Part shown: one piece after another, positions 1 to 10,280 of the stretch
How the letters are laid out: every line of letters begins with the position of its first letter
Numbering within the stretch: position 1 is the first letter of the stretch
Made by a program: the position numbers and the translations under genes
The notes under the pieces: model-generated
Told to the model about the DNA's origin: nothing
Seen by the model: the letters and a program-made list of their open reading frames with translations, nothing else
Database searches by the model: none
NCBI RefSeq assembly: GCF_032118995.1
Contig: NC_092653.1
Coordinates: 24,385,202 to 24,449,201 of the forward strand
Direction: 5' to 3'
Source of the DNA: Asterias amurensis
Lineage: Eukaryota; Echinodermata; Asteroidea; Forcipulatida; Asteriidae
DNA: 64,000 nucleotides

Positions 1-2039
1 AGAAAATGAAATATAACTTACTGAGTACTATGAATCCACGTAAACTGAGAGGAAATGGGGTTTTGTTGGTGGTTTTCTGCAATTACACGGGATAACACGA
101 GGTTTGCCGGCTTTGGACTCTCACCGCGTGACGCACAGACGGCTCGTGGGGGAATCATCGCCTCCTCACGGTGGCCACAGATGTCCTCACAGCATGCCGA
201 TGCTCGGGCGTATGTGATGCATTTTTGTACGAATCCCATCGTTTTATAGCATCAGGTGCGACTTGTTCAGCTTCCAGGTGTCCAGATTTGTTATTTTGTT
301 ATATGGAATAAAAACTCTGTCCAAGAATTCGCCTTCGAAGGAAAAAATCGAACTCAGCATCTGTTGGCCACATTGTTTCACCACATCATCTGGGCGATTG
401 TAACTAAAAGAGGATGCGTGTAGTGTTATAGCATCGTGTGCTCCACCATGTGGTTCAGTAGCACCCTGATACATGTATTCCTGGAGGTTGGCACACAACT
501 GCATGCCAATGCTCAGGCTGTCAGCCTATGTAGGTCGGGGCTGTTTTGACACTCCATTATGGTCGAACGAAATCGCAGCCGTTTTATAAATCGAGCGACT
601 CGAAAGTGACGATTTTCACAGCATTTGATGGTCCGTGCCGGTCCAGGTTGTTCCCACGGCCATACAAGGTCTTTCTTCTTTTCTCTCCCCCTTATTGTGC
701 AGCGGTGGACCAACCCTTTTGTCCCAAGTCTCCATGAAGTACAAGGGTGTGTGACGATAGGTTGTCTTCGAATTGGTACTTCAGACGTTGCCATAGCGCC
801 TCGTCCTTTACAAGATGTCCTGTCTACAGGACAACGTAACCAACTTCGTGTCTTGATTAACGTCTAAAGACTAAAAAAGCATTTGGAAAATGGTGAACTT
901 GCTAGTCAGACAACAACAACCAGCCCTGGCTGCCATATTTTGTTTGTTGTATTACAAGGGGAATAGAGAACAAAATGAAAGCAACCGTGCAACAAAAATA
1001 ACGCGCTGGCGGTGACAGTGACAAGATGCTGTGAGGCGTGCAGTGATATGCCGGGCGACGGTTGGGCTGGCGAGGCGCTGTGGTCGCCAGCGCGTGTTCG
1101 GTGCGCTCGTCCGACCACACTTCCGTCTCTACCGTTGAATCACACAGCAGGAATCGTACCAACGAGTATAAAAGACATTTTATTGTATTCTACATCATAA
1201 TCAGCAGATTGCTAGCTCATTCTACCATTTTACTGTGTACGGGCTCTTTCGTACCCAATCCCCCCCTACAACAGACCGGCTGACACGGCCTATTCTTTCA
1301 AGACCTCTTGCTGTGAACCCTATTATATAAGGGATGCGGCCCATGAGATCAAATATATACACACAACTAAATTTCTTGTAACAGTACAATATTTTTCTCG
1401 ACAAACAATAGACCATGATTGAATGTATACTGTACGACCCAATCAAACAGCCAAAGCCTTGGTTCTTATACAAATCACTTATTGTCAATGGGTGGAACTA
1501 CATGAATTAAAAAAAATGTACTCCGCTAAATATTGGACGCTTGGAAATAATTACACATGTAATTGTTACCAGTCGTTTGATTTGCACTGCTGCTGTCGCT
1601 TGCACTCGTTACACAAAAACCACTTGAAAAACAAGTGCAGGTTGGTTCACAAGGTCCTACACGACCGCAGAATAATTAGGGCCACTGGAAAAACTTATTT
1701 GGCATGTCTGGCTATTTACAGCATGTTGGAGCGAATCAGAAGAAATCCATTAAAAGCTGCAGATGGGGTAGGTAATAATGGGGTACAATATCAAAATGCT
1801 TACCAAACTTTAAGACCTTGGATAATATCATGATGTACATGGAAGTTTAGTTCTTAGCTACAAAATTGTGACTATGACTATGAGTGAAGTAAATCGTTGA
1901 ATATGGAAAGGTTTGCGATAACACCTTTTAATGACTATCTCTAAATGAGTTGGGATGGTTCTGGAGAGCAGAACCGTTGATTTCAACTCGACGTTGATTG
2001 TTGTATTGTGGTATTATTACAAAACTATTAGAACCACAA
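1..2039. other. Intergenic stretch, no gene recognised
   Basis: I see no exon with convincing splice sites or protein similarity here. The longest open frame (plus strand, 1423-1833, 136 codons) has unbiased composition, no recognisable domain and a lysine/asparagine run typical of AT-rich noise. A GC-richer patch near 1010-1150 looks different from its surroundings but matches nothing I know. Confidence 0.5.
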
Positions 2040-2995
2040 TTGCCAGATTACCCTATCCCAACCCAACCACAACCACCACAAGTTACACCACTACAACCAA
2101 CTTACTGATCTTTATTCTGAGGATCAACCGCACCAACCTTCTCCTCTAGTTCTATGCGGATCAGTTTATCACAGCATGGAGGATGCGATCATGGACTAAT
2201 AAGAATGCTTCCTCCATAATCACAGCCATACCATTGCCATCATTTACAACCTCATTGCCTTCTCTATTAGTCTCCATCATGCCATACACCACTTCACCAA
2301 AACACCCCTCTTTGATTCCTCTCCAGATGTCAACATCATCTTCATATTCATCACCTTCATGACCATAACCACAACAATAGCAACTAACACCCCTCTACCA
2401 CCTTAGCTCAAACTATCACCACCAACAAACACCAACCCTTTACCACTTCCACCACCACCCAAGTATCACTACCAACACCATCACAACCAACACCACCGAA
2501 TATATCACCATCTTCACCCAATCTATCACCACCATCACCTACACCACTTAATCTATAATCATCACCATCATGCCACCGCTACCCAATCTTTCACCACAAC
2601 TGCCAGCACATAATATCTCTGCCACTAACCGAATATCACCACCATCAAATTTTTCACCACTCCCATCACCACATAAGCTATCACCCCCTAGCAGCATATC
2701 ATCGCCATAGCCCCATTTATCACCATTATCATCCAAATCTGTCAACACCTCCACTACCAATCCCAAATCAATATAACTACCACCTCAACCTGAGTTTCCA
2801 TCATAACTATTGCTATCCCAGGTTCTGCATCATCCCCATCTCTTAATATCTTTCAACATCTCACCAACACCTATACCATCACCACTATCCCCTAATATCT
2901 ACCCGTTCATCTTGATAAAGTACCACTGTCATCATTAAAGTCACCCAATAATATTTTCCACTGCATCATCATCAGCAAGACCATAACTTAGACAT
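2040..2995. repeat. CA/ACC/ATC-rich low-complexity tract
   Basis: Nearly a kilobase is built from short words such as CACCACC, ATCACC and CCATCAC with almost no G on the plus strand. It behaves as a degenerate trinucleotide microsatellite. The one open frame inside it (minus, 2548-2766) is Gly/Asp-rich as expected from such a repeat and is not taken as a gene. Confidence 0.8.
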
Positions 2996-3399
2996 GCATC
3001 AAAACCGCAGTCTAGTAATCGCAATTAATTGGAGTAAAATTCAGCCCAAAAATTAGAATGGTCGCCAGCAAGACTCTGGCTGGCCTAAGAAGGGGGGCAA
3101 TTTCTTTAGAATTTTTAATATCAATAACAGGGTGCAACACGCTTATCAAAAGACATGGCCGTCAGGTAGATGCACTGGCAGCGCCCAAGGCATGCAGTCA
3201 TGATAGCCCAAAATGAACATGACACTACGTATACCATGGCGTCATCGCGAATTAACGTCCGTAATCTTGAATTAGTCGAATTACACGGACAACTTCCGAC
3301 GGGGCCGTCTCCCCGCATTGTCCACTCACGGGGGAACAATGACGAGTTCACGGTAGGCTGCCGTGGCACGAGGGGCCCTCCAGAAACCCCGGCCCTGTA

Positions 3400-4350
3400 G
3401 GAACAGTGTGATTTTTAGGGAAGGTTTTTTGTTTCTGCAGATTGTTGAATGGTAAGAGGGTGGTTCAAGGTTAGGTTGCACATGGGCGGGTTGATGGAAA
3501 TAGATGGGGTTAATAGTGTGACAGATGCAGTCAGTATAATAACACAGGGGTTCAGCAAGGGCTGTGCATCCACGGCAGACCATTGATAGAACTTGCAGAC
3601 GATAGACGCGTAGACACTGCCACAAAGGAACATCAGGATTTCTATAAATAGAACCACCGGGTGATTTTGAATTAGTAAGGCTACAGTCTCTGCAATTTTG
3701 GAATCTGCAAAGAACAAAATCAGCAACATACAAGCACATGTGACACTGCCACAAAGGAACATCAGGATTTCTATAATTATAGAACCACTGATTGAAGATG
3801 GAAGGGTATCTTTGCAATTCTGAAATCTTCCAAGAAAAAAAAATCAGCAGGTTACAAAAAAATCTGCTACAAGAACGCAATGTTATACAAATAAGATAGA
3901 GGGCTCTCTTGATTAAAATCATCTAATTAAAAAAAAGCGCCACAAGGTGCCAGATGCATGGTACGGAAGGAGAACTCCTGGTAATTTTAAAATAAGGGGA
4001 CAATCTTTGCGATTCTGAAACATTCAAAGAACAAAATCAGTACAAACACAAACCTGCGGAAGAATTAAATTTTATACAAATAAACCACGTTTCTCTTAAA
4101 ATTTTATTGTTTGACTCTATATAAGGGGAATTAAAATCAGCTAATTAAACAATAAAAGTGCCACAAAGTGCCACATGATGGAAGGAGAACTACTTGTAAC
4201 TTTGGAGTAAGGGGAAATCTTTGCAATTCTGAAATCTGTAAAGAACAAAATCAGCAAGGTACAAGCAAAAATATTATTTAATTCAAGAGAAAGGTCATTA
4301 AAATAAAAGGTGCCACTGGGTGCCACATGATAGGAAGGGTGCACGTAAGA
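3400..4350. repeat. Degenerate tandem repeat, about 190-bp units
   Basis: Four diverged copies carry the landmarks GTGCCACAA, TTTGCAATTCTGAAATC and AAGAACAAAATCAGCA in the same order. Copies begin near 3620, 3745, 3940 and 4155. A repeated block around 3610-3660 and 3730-3780 produces an artefactual long minus-strand reading frame (3326-3922). No coding function is suggested. Confidence 0.65.
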
Positions 4351-4734
4351 ACTCAAAATATGTTTGCCCCATGTTGCGCCTTCAAGCGTTTTTGAAGGTA
4401 CTTTTGGTCGTCCATGTTGATTACAATCTGGCAGTAGTCTTTTGATAGAGATCTTGAAAAACTACATGATTGAAACGAGCACCTGGATAAAAACTAAGAT
4501 AAGATACCTTGTATAAAAGAGGGATGTGTTGTGATCAGGTGGAATGGTCAGGCAGATCGAAATTGATGGAGATGATTTGATTTGAAGATCCGGTCAAGGA
4601 CTACTGTATAAAAGCCAACATTGGCGCCATTTTGAAATTGGTTCATCCACAAACACGGCACTGAAATCTCTGGATACTTCAGTCCCTTCTTAATGCACCG
4701 TGATTAGTCAGGGCCGCCATCTGACACACTTTAA

Positions 4735-5098
4735 AGACACTGGACACTATTGCCTTCACAGCCTTCACAGTTGGTGTATCTCAACATATGCACACAATAA
4801 TAAACCTGTGAAAATTTGAGCTCAATCGGTCATCGAAGTTGCGAGATAGTAATGAAAGAAAAAACACCCTTGTCACACAAAGTTGTGTGCGTTTCAATGG
4901 TTGATTTCGAGACCTCAAATTCTAAATCTGAGGTCTCGAAATTTCGTGGAAAATTACTTCTTTCTCGAAAACTACTCCACTTCAGAGGGAGCCGTTTCTC
5001 ACAATGTTTATACTATCAACCTCTCCATATTACTCGTTACCAAGTACGGTTTTATGCTAATAATTATTTTGACTAATTACCAATAGTGTCCACTGCCT
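4735..5098 (+). mobile_element. TTAA-flanked miniature transposon (family A), full length
   Basis: The element is bounded by TTAA at 4731-4734 and 5099-5102. Its ends are AGACACTGGACACTATTG on the left and CAATAGTGTCCACTGCCT on the right, an imperfect inverted repeat. The interior has the family signature AACCTGTGAAAATTTGAGC and a GAGACCTCAAATT/AATCTGAGGTCTC dyad. TTAA target duplication and this length fit non-autonomous piggyBac-type elements (family assignment inferred). At least seven more copies or pieces lie in the window. Confidence 0.8.
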
Positions 5099-5219
5099 TT
5101 AAGAGTTGCCAGCATGTATTTTCTTGTTCCTTATGATCTAAAGAAGGTATCTAGCTAGGTGGCATCTTCTTATCATTAAAATCACGCATAAGTTCCGTGA
5201 TGACTAGATTGTGTTTTAA

Positions 5220-5437
5220 AGGCAGTGAACACTGTTACTAATTACTCAAAATAATTATAAGCATAAAACCTTACATTGTAACGAGTAATGGGGAGAGGTA
5301 TAAAACATTGTGAGAAACGGCTCCCTCTGAAGTAACGTAGTTTTCGAGAAAGAAGTAGTTTTCCACGAATTTGATTTTGAGACCTCAGAATTAGAGTTTG
5401 AGGTCTCAAAATCAAGCATCTGAAAGCACACAACTTT
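5220..5437 (-). mobile_element. Family A TTAA element, truncated copy
   Basis: It starts after TTAA (5216-5219) with AGGCAGTGAACACTG and follows the family A sequence on the minus strand up to about 5437. There the similarity stops abruptly at a 40-bp palindrome. The other terminal repeat is missing, so this copy cannot be mobile. A further scrap of the same family is at about 5732-5770. Confidence 0.7.
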
Positions 5438-5477
5438 GCCATTTATGGGAGTCAAAAATTTGACTCCCATAAATGGC
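5438..5477. repeat. Perfect 19-bp inverted repeat (AA spacer)
   Basis: GCCATTTATGGGAGTCAAA (5438-5456) is followed by AA and then by its exact reverse complement (5459-5477). A related but diverged sequence, GGAGTCAAG followed by ACTCCATAAAATGGCCGA, occurs at about 52981-53016. This dyad therefore looks like the end of a dispersed repeat family and not a chance palindrome. Confidence 0.85.
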
Positions 5478-6222
5478 CGACCGTGTTAGTCGACGAGGTA
5501 AAAGGAAAACCGTGCAATTTCGAGGCATGTTTGTGTGGATCATTGTATTCTACTTTTACAACATCTTTCCAACCATATGCATTTTATAGAAAACGGTTAC
5601 AAATGCTTTTCAAAGACCCAACTCGACCGATCCAAGGCAACGTGTTCCTTTAAGAAAATGAGACTGCTATTCGCCATCGGGAGAGGGGAGAGCAGGGCCT
5701 ATTCCACTCCACAACTACCAAACAGCAGTTGACACTAATTACTCAAAATAATTGTTAGTACTTAGGAGTTTCCGCTTCAGAGGGTCGCCATCTCACGAAC
5801 ACTTTGTCGAAGAGGGAGCCCACTTTTCAGCGTGCCGCTTTAAACCAATAATTGTTTTTCTTTCGTTCACATATTGAGTTCCCACCTTCAGCCAATCGGA
5901 GCAATCACTGTCCCGGAAAAAAACGCCGTTTCATTGTACAAATACAATAGAGGGCAGAATTTTTTTCCCAAACCATAATTTTGGCCGAAAATGGACGCTT
6001 CTGGCAACAGAGGGCAGTATTGATGACGGCTGCTTGAGAGATACTCTTTACTGCAAACGACGATGTTGATACCCCGAGTTGTATGGTTGTAGACGCCGCT
6101 GTCAAAAGACACGAAAATATGGTTACACTACAGGCAAAATGAGTTCTGTCTCTAATTGAATTTACATGAAAATCATTGTGAGTTCAGTTAACCCTGGATA
6201 TTTTTTGAAAAGCCGACAACGC

Positions 6223-6790
6223 AAAGCACGCGCACTTTTCACAACAATTCCGCGAGGGCCCAAGTAGAGCCTGAACCGAATCTGGAGCCGAAGCCGTGGA
6301 TTCGAAAAGGGCCTTTTGCCTTTGAGTACACCAGTGTGGCGCCCTCTTGAGGCGAACATTCTACACGCCCATCACATCAAGTTATAAAAGTAACTCGGTC
6401 ATTAGGCCTTGCATTTCATTCATTCATAATGTTTGATTATTTTCTGAACTTTAGACAACAGTATTTTAAAAGTCTACAAAACAACACCACAAAATATTGA
6501 CAAATTTTTGGAGTAAACAAATGAGCACCCCTGCTCGATAAACATCTTTACAGACCTTGGACCTTCTCGTAAGTGTCACCCCCGGCCTTGAGATACGAAT
6601 TCGATGCATCGTTTTACACAGTGGTTACGGGCATACAGAGAGGGGCGGCCGCCCTAAAAATAGTATGTTCGAAACTACCGCGCAGACGTTTCGGTTACTG
6701 CGGCCCTTGAGAAACCACGGCTTCAGCCAGCACTAGACTCGGTTCAGGCTAGCTTGGCCCCGCGGTTGTTTAGACAGTTGCGCGTGCTTT
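6223..6790. mobile_element. Inverted-repeat element with about 90-bp arms
   Basis: The left arm starts AAAGCACGCGCA and continues through AGCCTGAACCGA and GAAGCCGTGG. The reverse complement of the right arm (ending 6790) gives the same three blocks in the same order. This is the layout of a non-autonomous DNA transposon. A loose third piece (AGCCTGAATAC, ACCGTGGTTTCGAAAA) follows at about 6828-6868. I could not identify a target duplication. Confidence 0.6.
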
Positions 6791-7505
6791 ATACGTACGT
6801 GCTCAGGGCTTCAGACGAGAGAATGGAGCCTGAATACAAAGCGGAAACCGTGGTTTCGAAAACGGCCAGTTTGTGACGTCACTCTGTCTTTCTTCACGAA
6901 GACCAGCATGCCTTGCGCTATAGTTGCGGAAAACATGGAATCCTTGAGTCAGAAATGGCCAAAATAATTGGTAAGTTTTTGTCACTTTGTCAATAAATTA
7001 TCGGCACATTGGCATGATAAGATTGTGCTAATGATTCTTCTTCTTCAGTGTGTGTTATCAAGTCGGCTTAATTCAATGTAAATAGTTGTAAAAACTGGGA
7101 AGGGAAATTACTGTGATTTTTGTTTTATCTAAAACTCACGTGGTTTTCCATGGTTGAATTTGTTGTGTACGATTTAATATGAGAGCCTTTATTTAGTAAG
7201 ACAAAGTCGGATAACTTTCCTTATCACGCCACCACTTCTTCACACATTTTTACAAAAAGGGATACCTTATTGAGGTATATTAGAGTGGTGCCATACAGAA
7301 ACTTGTCCACTTCACGGGGGTGGAACTGAACTTCAAAATTAACTTCAAAATTAAAGTTAACATTGAAATTGTGTCTTGATTGTTATGAATGGTGCCCAAC
7401 CCATTTAGAAATTTGCTAAGCATTATTTTTTTTGCTAAACAGATTTATTAATTTGGGACCAGGTTTATATCTTTATATCAACATTTGAACTGAATTTCAT
7501 TTTAG

Positions 7506-7654
7506 GTTCAGTCACCACCCAAATGAGATGCTGTAATTTCATTAGATAAGGATCAACTGAGGACACGAGAGTGGACTTAAACTAACTGATGCTGGATGTG
7601 GATTTGGATCCTTTCAATTTCTTTGCATCTGGCAGGAGGAACTCCATTGACAAA
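7506..7654 (+). CDS. Putative first coding exon of a PKI-like protein
   Basis: A pyrimidine-rich acceptor (AG at 7504-7505) and a strong donor (GTAAGTAT at 7655) bound this exon. ATG at 7589 opens 22 codons ending in phase 0. The peptide contains DPFNFFASGRRNSID. It resembles the start of the heat-stable cAMP-dependent protein kinase inhibitor, where vertebrate proteins have an aromatic residue, ASGR and RRNAI. PKI acts as a pseudosubstrate in the PKA active site and exports the catalytic subunit from the nucleus. Two differences stand out: three residues between ASGR and RRN are absent, and the pseudosubstrate Ala is Ser, which would make it substrate-like. A possible 5'UTR exon ends at 6970 (ATTG before GTAAGT). 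The exon carrying the leucine-rich export signal was not found. The similarity is short, so the family call is tentative. Confidence 0.4.
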
Positions 7655-7683
7655 GTAAGTATCATAATAGGAGGCAACAGAGG

Positions 7684-8159
7684 GGGTCCTACTACTTGCC
7701 GTCAACGTGCTGTCAACTCACTTGGCGCTGCAACTCACTTGGCGCCGTCAATCGCTGTCAACTCAACCAATACACATTTAAAATCCCAAAAAAGAGGCAT
7801 CAAACTGTAAAGTATTAGCTAAAAGATAATTTTCATAAGTTTGAGGCTACATTTCGGTTATTTTACTACTAATTTAGTTTTTGTTCTCGTGAAAAAATTA
7901 TCGCGAAGCAGCAAAGCCGTCGGCTGTCATCTTGCTTTTTCACAGAGCTTGTACAACACGGACAACAGAGGGCGCTTTCTGGAAAACGGAATTTAGTCTT
8001 AGCCCAAGACGTCAATTTTTGGTACCGCATAGTGTATTATGTACTGCGCTTCGTGTAAATTGATCGCTAACGACTTGGGTCAAGACTAATCCATACCAGT
8101 AGCGGCAAGTTGACGGCACAAGTGAGTTGATGGCGAGTTCACGGCAAGTAGTAGGACTG
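7684..8159. mobile_element. hAT-like non-autonomous transposon
   Basis: The right end, read outward, is CAGTCCTACTACTTGCCGT; the left end reads GTCCTACTACTTGCCGT after two mismatched bases. The similarity runs on to AACTCACTTG in both arms. AACAGAGG occurs directly at 7676-7683 and again at 8160-8167, an 8-bp target duplication. CAG at the tip and 8-bp duplication are hAT traits. The element begins about 30 bp after the PKI-like exon, inside its presumed intron. Confidence 0.7.
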
Positions 8160-8489
8160 AACAGAGGGGATTGCCTCCATGTTTGGTGCCTTTAAAATGC
8201 TCCAGTAGAAATGTACAATTTTCACATAGGGTGGCCTTTGCCAAACAAAGCATAGGCCTACAGGCCGTTGATATAGACATAATGTATCCAGATATTTCAT
8301 TTATCTCAATAAAATCCTTTAATACCCTGCCATTGTTCAAAACAAAAATCAAAATATTGTAAGGCCTCACGCTTTATTTTTGAAAAAGGCAATTAATTAA
8401 CTGGGTTTGGCAGGTGATTCTGTTCCCCATTCGGCAAACTTTTTACAAACTTAGTGCCCTCTTTTGAATCCCCCTCAAGCCCATGTTAA

Positions 8490-8854
8490 AGCCATTGGAT
8501 CCTTTCGGTAAACAGTATTGTCCAAGGCCAACCCTTTGTGTACCACAACTTTTATATCAAATAACAAACCTGTGAAAATTTAGGCTCAATCAGTCATCGG
8601 AGTCGGGCGAAAACAACGGAAAACCCACCCTTGTTTCCATGCGTTTCGCCGTGTCATGACATGTGTTTCAAATAAATCCATTATTCTCGTTAACGAGAAT
8701 TTATATTGTTTTGCTGTTTTCTCAAAAAGTAAAGCATTTCATGGAATAATGTTTCAAGAGAAGTCTTTCACCATTGCCTTCTGTAAACCCTGTAAGTTAT
8801 TTGTAAATCTGTGAACATTTTTATTTTTGTCTGAACCGAAAGGGTCCAATGGCT
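8490..8854. mobile_element. TTAA-flanked miniature transposon (family B)
   Basis: It is flanked by TTAA at 8486-8489 and 8855-8858. Ends are AGCCATTGGATCCTTTCGG and, inverted on the right, AGCCATTGGACCCTTTCGG. The interior shares AACAAACCTGTGAAAATTT and a following block with family A, so the two families are related although their termini differ. Confidence 0.8.
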
Positions 8855-8989
8855 TTAATTGCCTCATCCCATTGGACAGACTTCATTAAGAGATGGCCAC
8901 CAAGGGTTTTTCTCTGGGTAAGGGGCATGTTGTGTCTCTAATACAATTATGTGTCTCTATCCTATACTAACTCAGGACTATTTTTCTAG

Positions 8990-9156
8990 GTGACATCAAG
9001 TGCCGTGCGCAGCACCCTGGTATAGACCACAGCTTCAAGGGATATCACTTGCTGTACAGTTAAGGTCCATGTTCCAGCGCCGTACAGCAGCATTGACTCA
9101 ACTGTTGCCACAAAGAGTTGCCTCTAGAGGTCGTCGCTGAGCTGGGCCTTCTACAC
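8990..9156 (-). pseudogene. Decayed non-LTR retrotransposon reverse-transcriptase fragment
   Basis: Read on the minus strand, the frame contains LFVATVESMLLYGAGTWTL, then a glutamine-rich link and VVYTRVLRTALDV. This is the pattern seen near the C-terminal side of reverse transcriptases in many animal LINEs (ATVESVLLYG, W, YTRMLRAAL). Two in-frame stops upstream and one just after DVT show it is dead, and only about 55 codons remain. The catalytic aspartates are not in the fragment. Confidence 0.75.
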
Positions 9157-9261
9157 CTGTTGCCACAAGTGAAGAGGGAATTCGAGTGGTGCCGTTTGGA
9201 GTCTTCATCTCTCAGAGAAGCTGACTGGTTATACAAGGATGTTGGTAAGTAAACCATTTCT

Positions 9262-9480
9262 ATATCATGAGTCTAGTTGGTATGACACTGCTCTAGAATT
9301 ACAAAGGTCATTGGTTTGAATCCCACTCGAGTAATATGCCGAGCGTTTCTGTGAGATTTTCTTGGCGGTGTTCTGTGTCAGAGTACAGTTCAACGATGAA
9401 ACTTCACCTACAGCCTAATTTTGGCTTTTTCAATGCAGGACGAGCAGGTTTCGAAACAGCCCCTTGCACTATTTCACTAA
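9262..9480 (+). repeat. Possible tRNA-derived SINE head
   Basis: A TAGTTGGTA word resembling an A box is followed by GGTTTGAATCCCA, a good internal B box of RNA polymerase III promoters, with tRNA-like spacing. The following 150 bases have no tRNA structure. I read it as one diverged SINE copy. Confidence 0.45.
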
Positions 9481-9879
9481 TTTTCTGAACCTTTAAATAA
9501 CAAAAAATTATATTACTGTTCTCTGATTCTGGTTTTTAATTGTAGATTATTCGTATTCCATTAGATGTTATTTGGATAACAATCAATTTGTGTTATCCAA
9601 AGCCTTTTTTATTGTTATGTTTTTAACAATTGTAAAAGTATGTCACAACTCAGCGGTATGCTGCTATGTCTTTTTGTAAAATAAATAAAGGATAAACCAT
9701 AAACCATGACAAATTTATTTTAAATTGTGGTTTGTTTTAAATGCTTTTCTGTCCTGTTTTGTCTGTTGTGTATTTCACTATTCTCCCCAAGTTGTGCACC
9801 CCTCCCCCATGCTACCCCCATCTAATATAAACTGGAGCGTGTGTCGGTGATGAGGAAATCGGTTGATGACATCCTCTAC

Positions 9880-10210
9880 CTCGTTACGTTTGGACACAAA
9901 GGGTTATAGGCCTAACTGAGCTGAGGACACTGATGATACTGGGGTGGGATGCGTAGAAGGCGACCATCAGAGGTTCTCGAGATGGCGTCAGCTGAAGACA
10001 ACCTCTCGCACAACTCGCTGGTGTTGCTCCACGATGTAGTAAGATGGTACTTAAAAGCAAGGCACCCGGTGGGCCTCTACCCTGTCGATGCAACACAACG
10101 AGAAACCACTGCGCTGAGGACACTGATGCTGGAGCAGGATGCGTGAAAGGCGACCATCAGAGGTTCCCGAGAAAGTGTCGGCGGAAGACAACCTCTCCCT
10201 CAACTACTAC
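9880..10210 (+). repeat. Two-copy duplication of unknown origin
   Basis: A block of about 95 bp (GCTGAGGACACTGATG through GGCGACCATCAGAGG to AAGACAACCTCTC) occurs at 9920-10010 and again at 10112-10194 with scattered substitutions. Small open frames cross it (for example plus 9949-10146) but change frame between copies. It may belong to the 3' part of the PKI-like transcript; I recognise no protein. Confidence 0.5.
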
Positions 10211-10280
10211 CATTAGGCTCACTCATTTTCACCAGCTTGGGTATCAACACCTCAACACACATGACTGGCATTCCTGACGT

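Noticed and set aside
1423..1833. 136-codon plus-strand frame
   Set aside because: No family resemblance, no splice signals, amino-acid composition as expected for AT-rich non-coding DNA.
2548..2766. Gly/Asp-rich minus-strand frame
   Set aside because: Product of the CAC/ATC microsatellite.
3326..3922. 198-codon minus-strand frame
   Set aside because: It spans the degenerate 190-bp tandem repeat, repeats a short peptide because the DNA repeats, and has no domain or splice context.
9949..10277. Overlapping small frames as a C-terminal PKI exon
   Set aside because: The two internal copies shift frame, no phase-0 acceptor is convincing, and the leucine spacing does not clearly match the PKI export signal.
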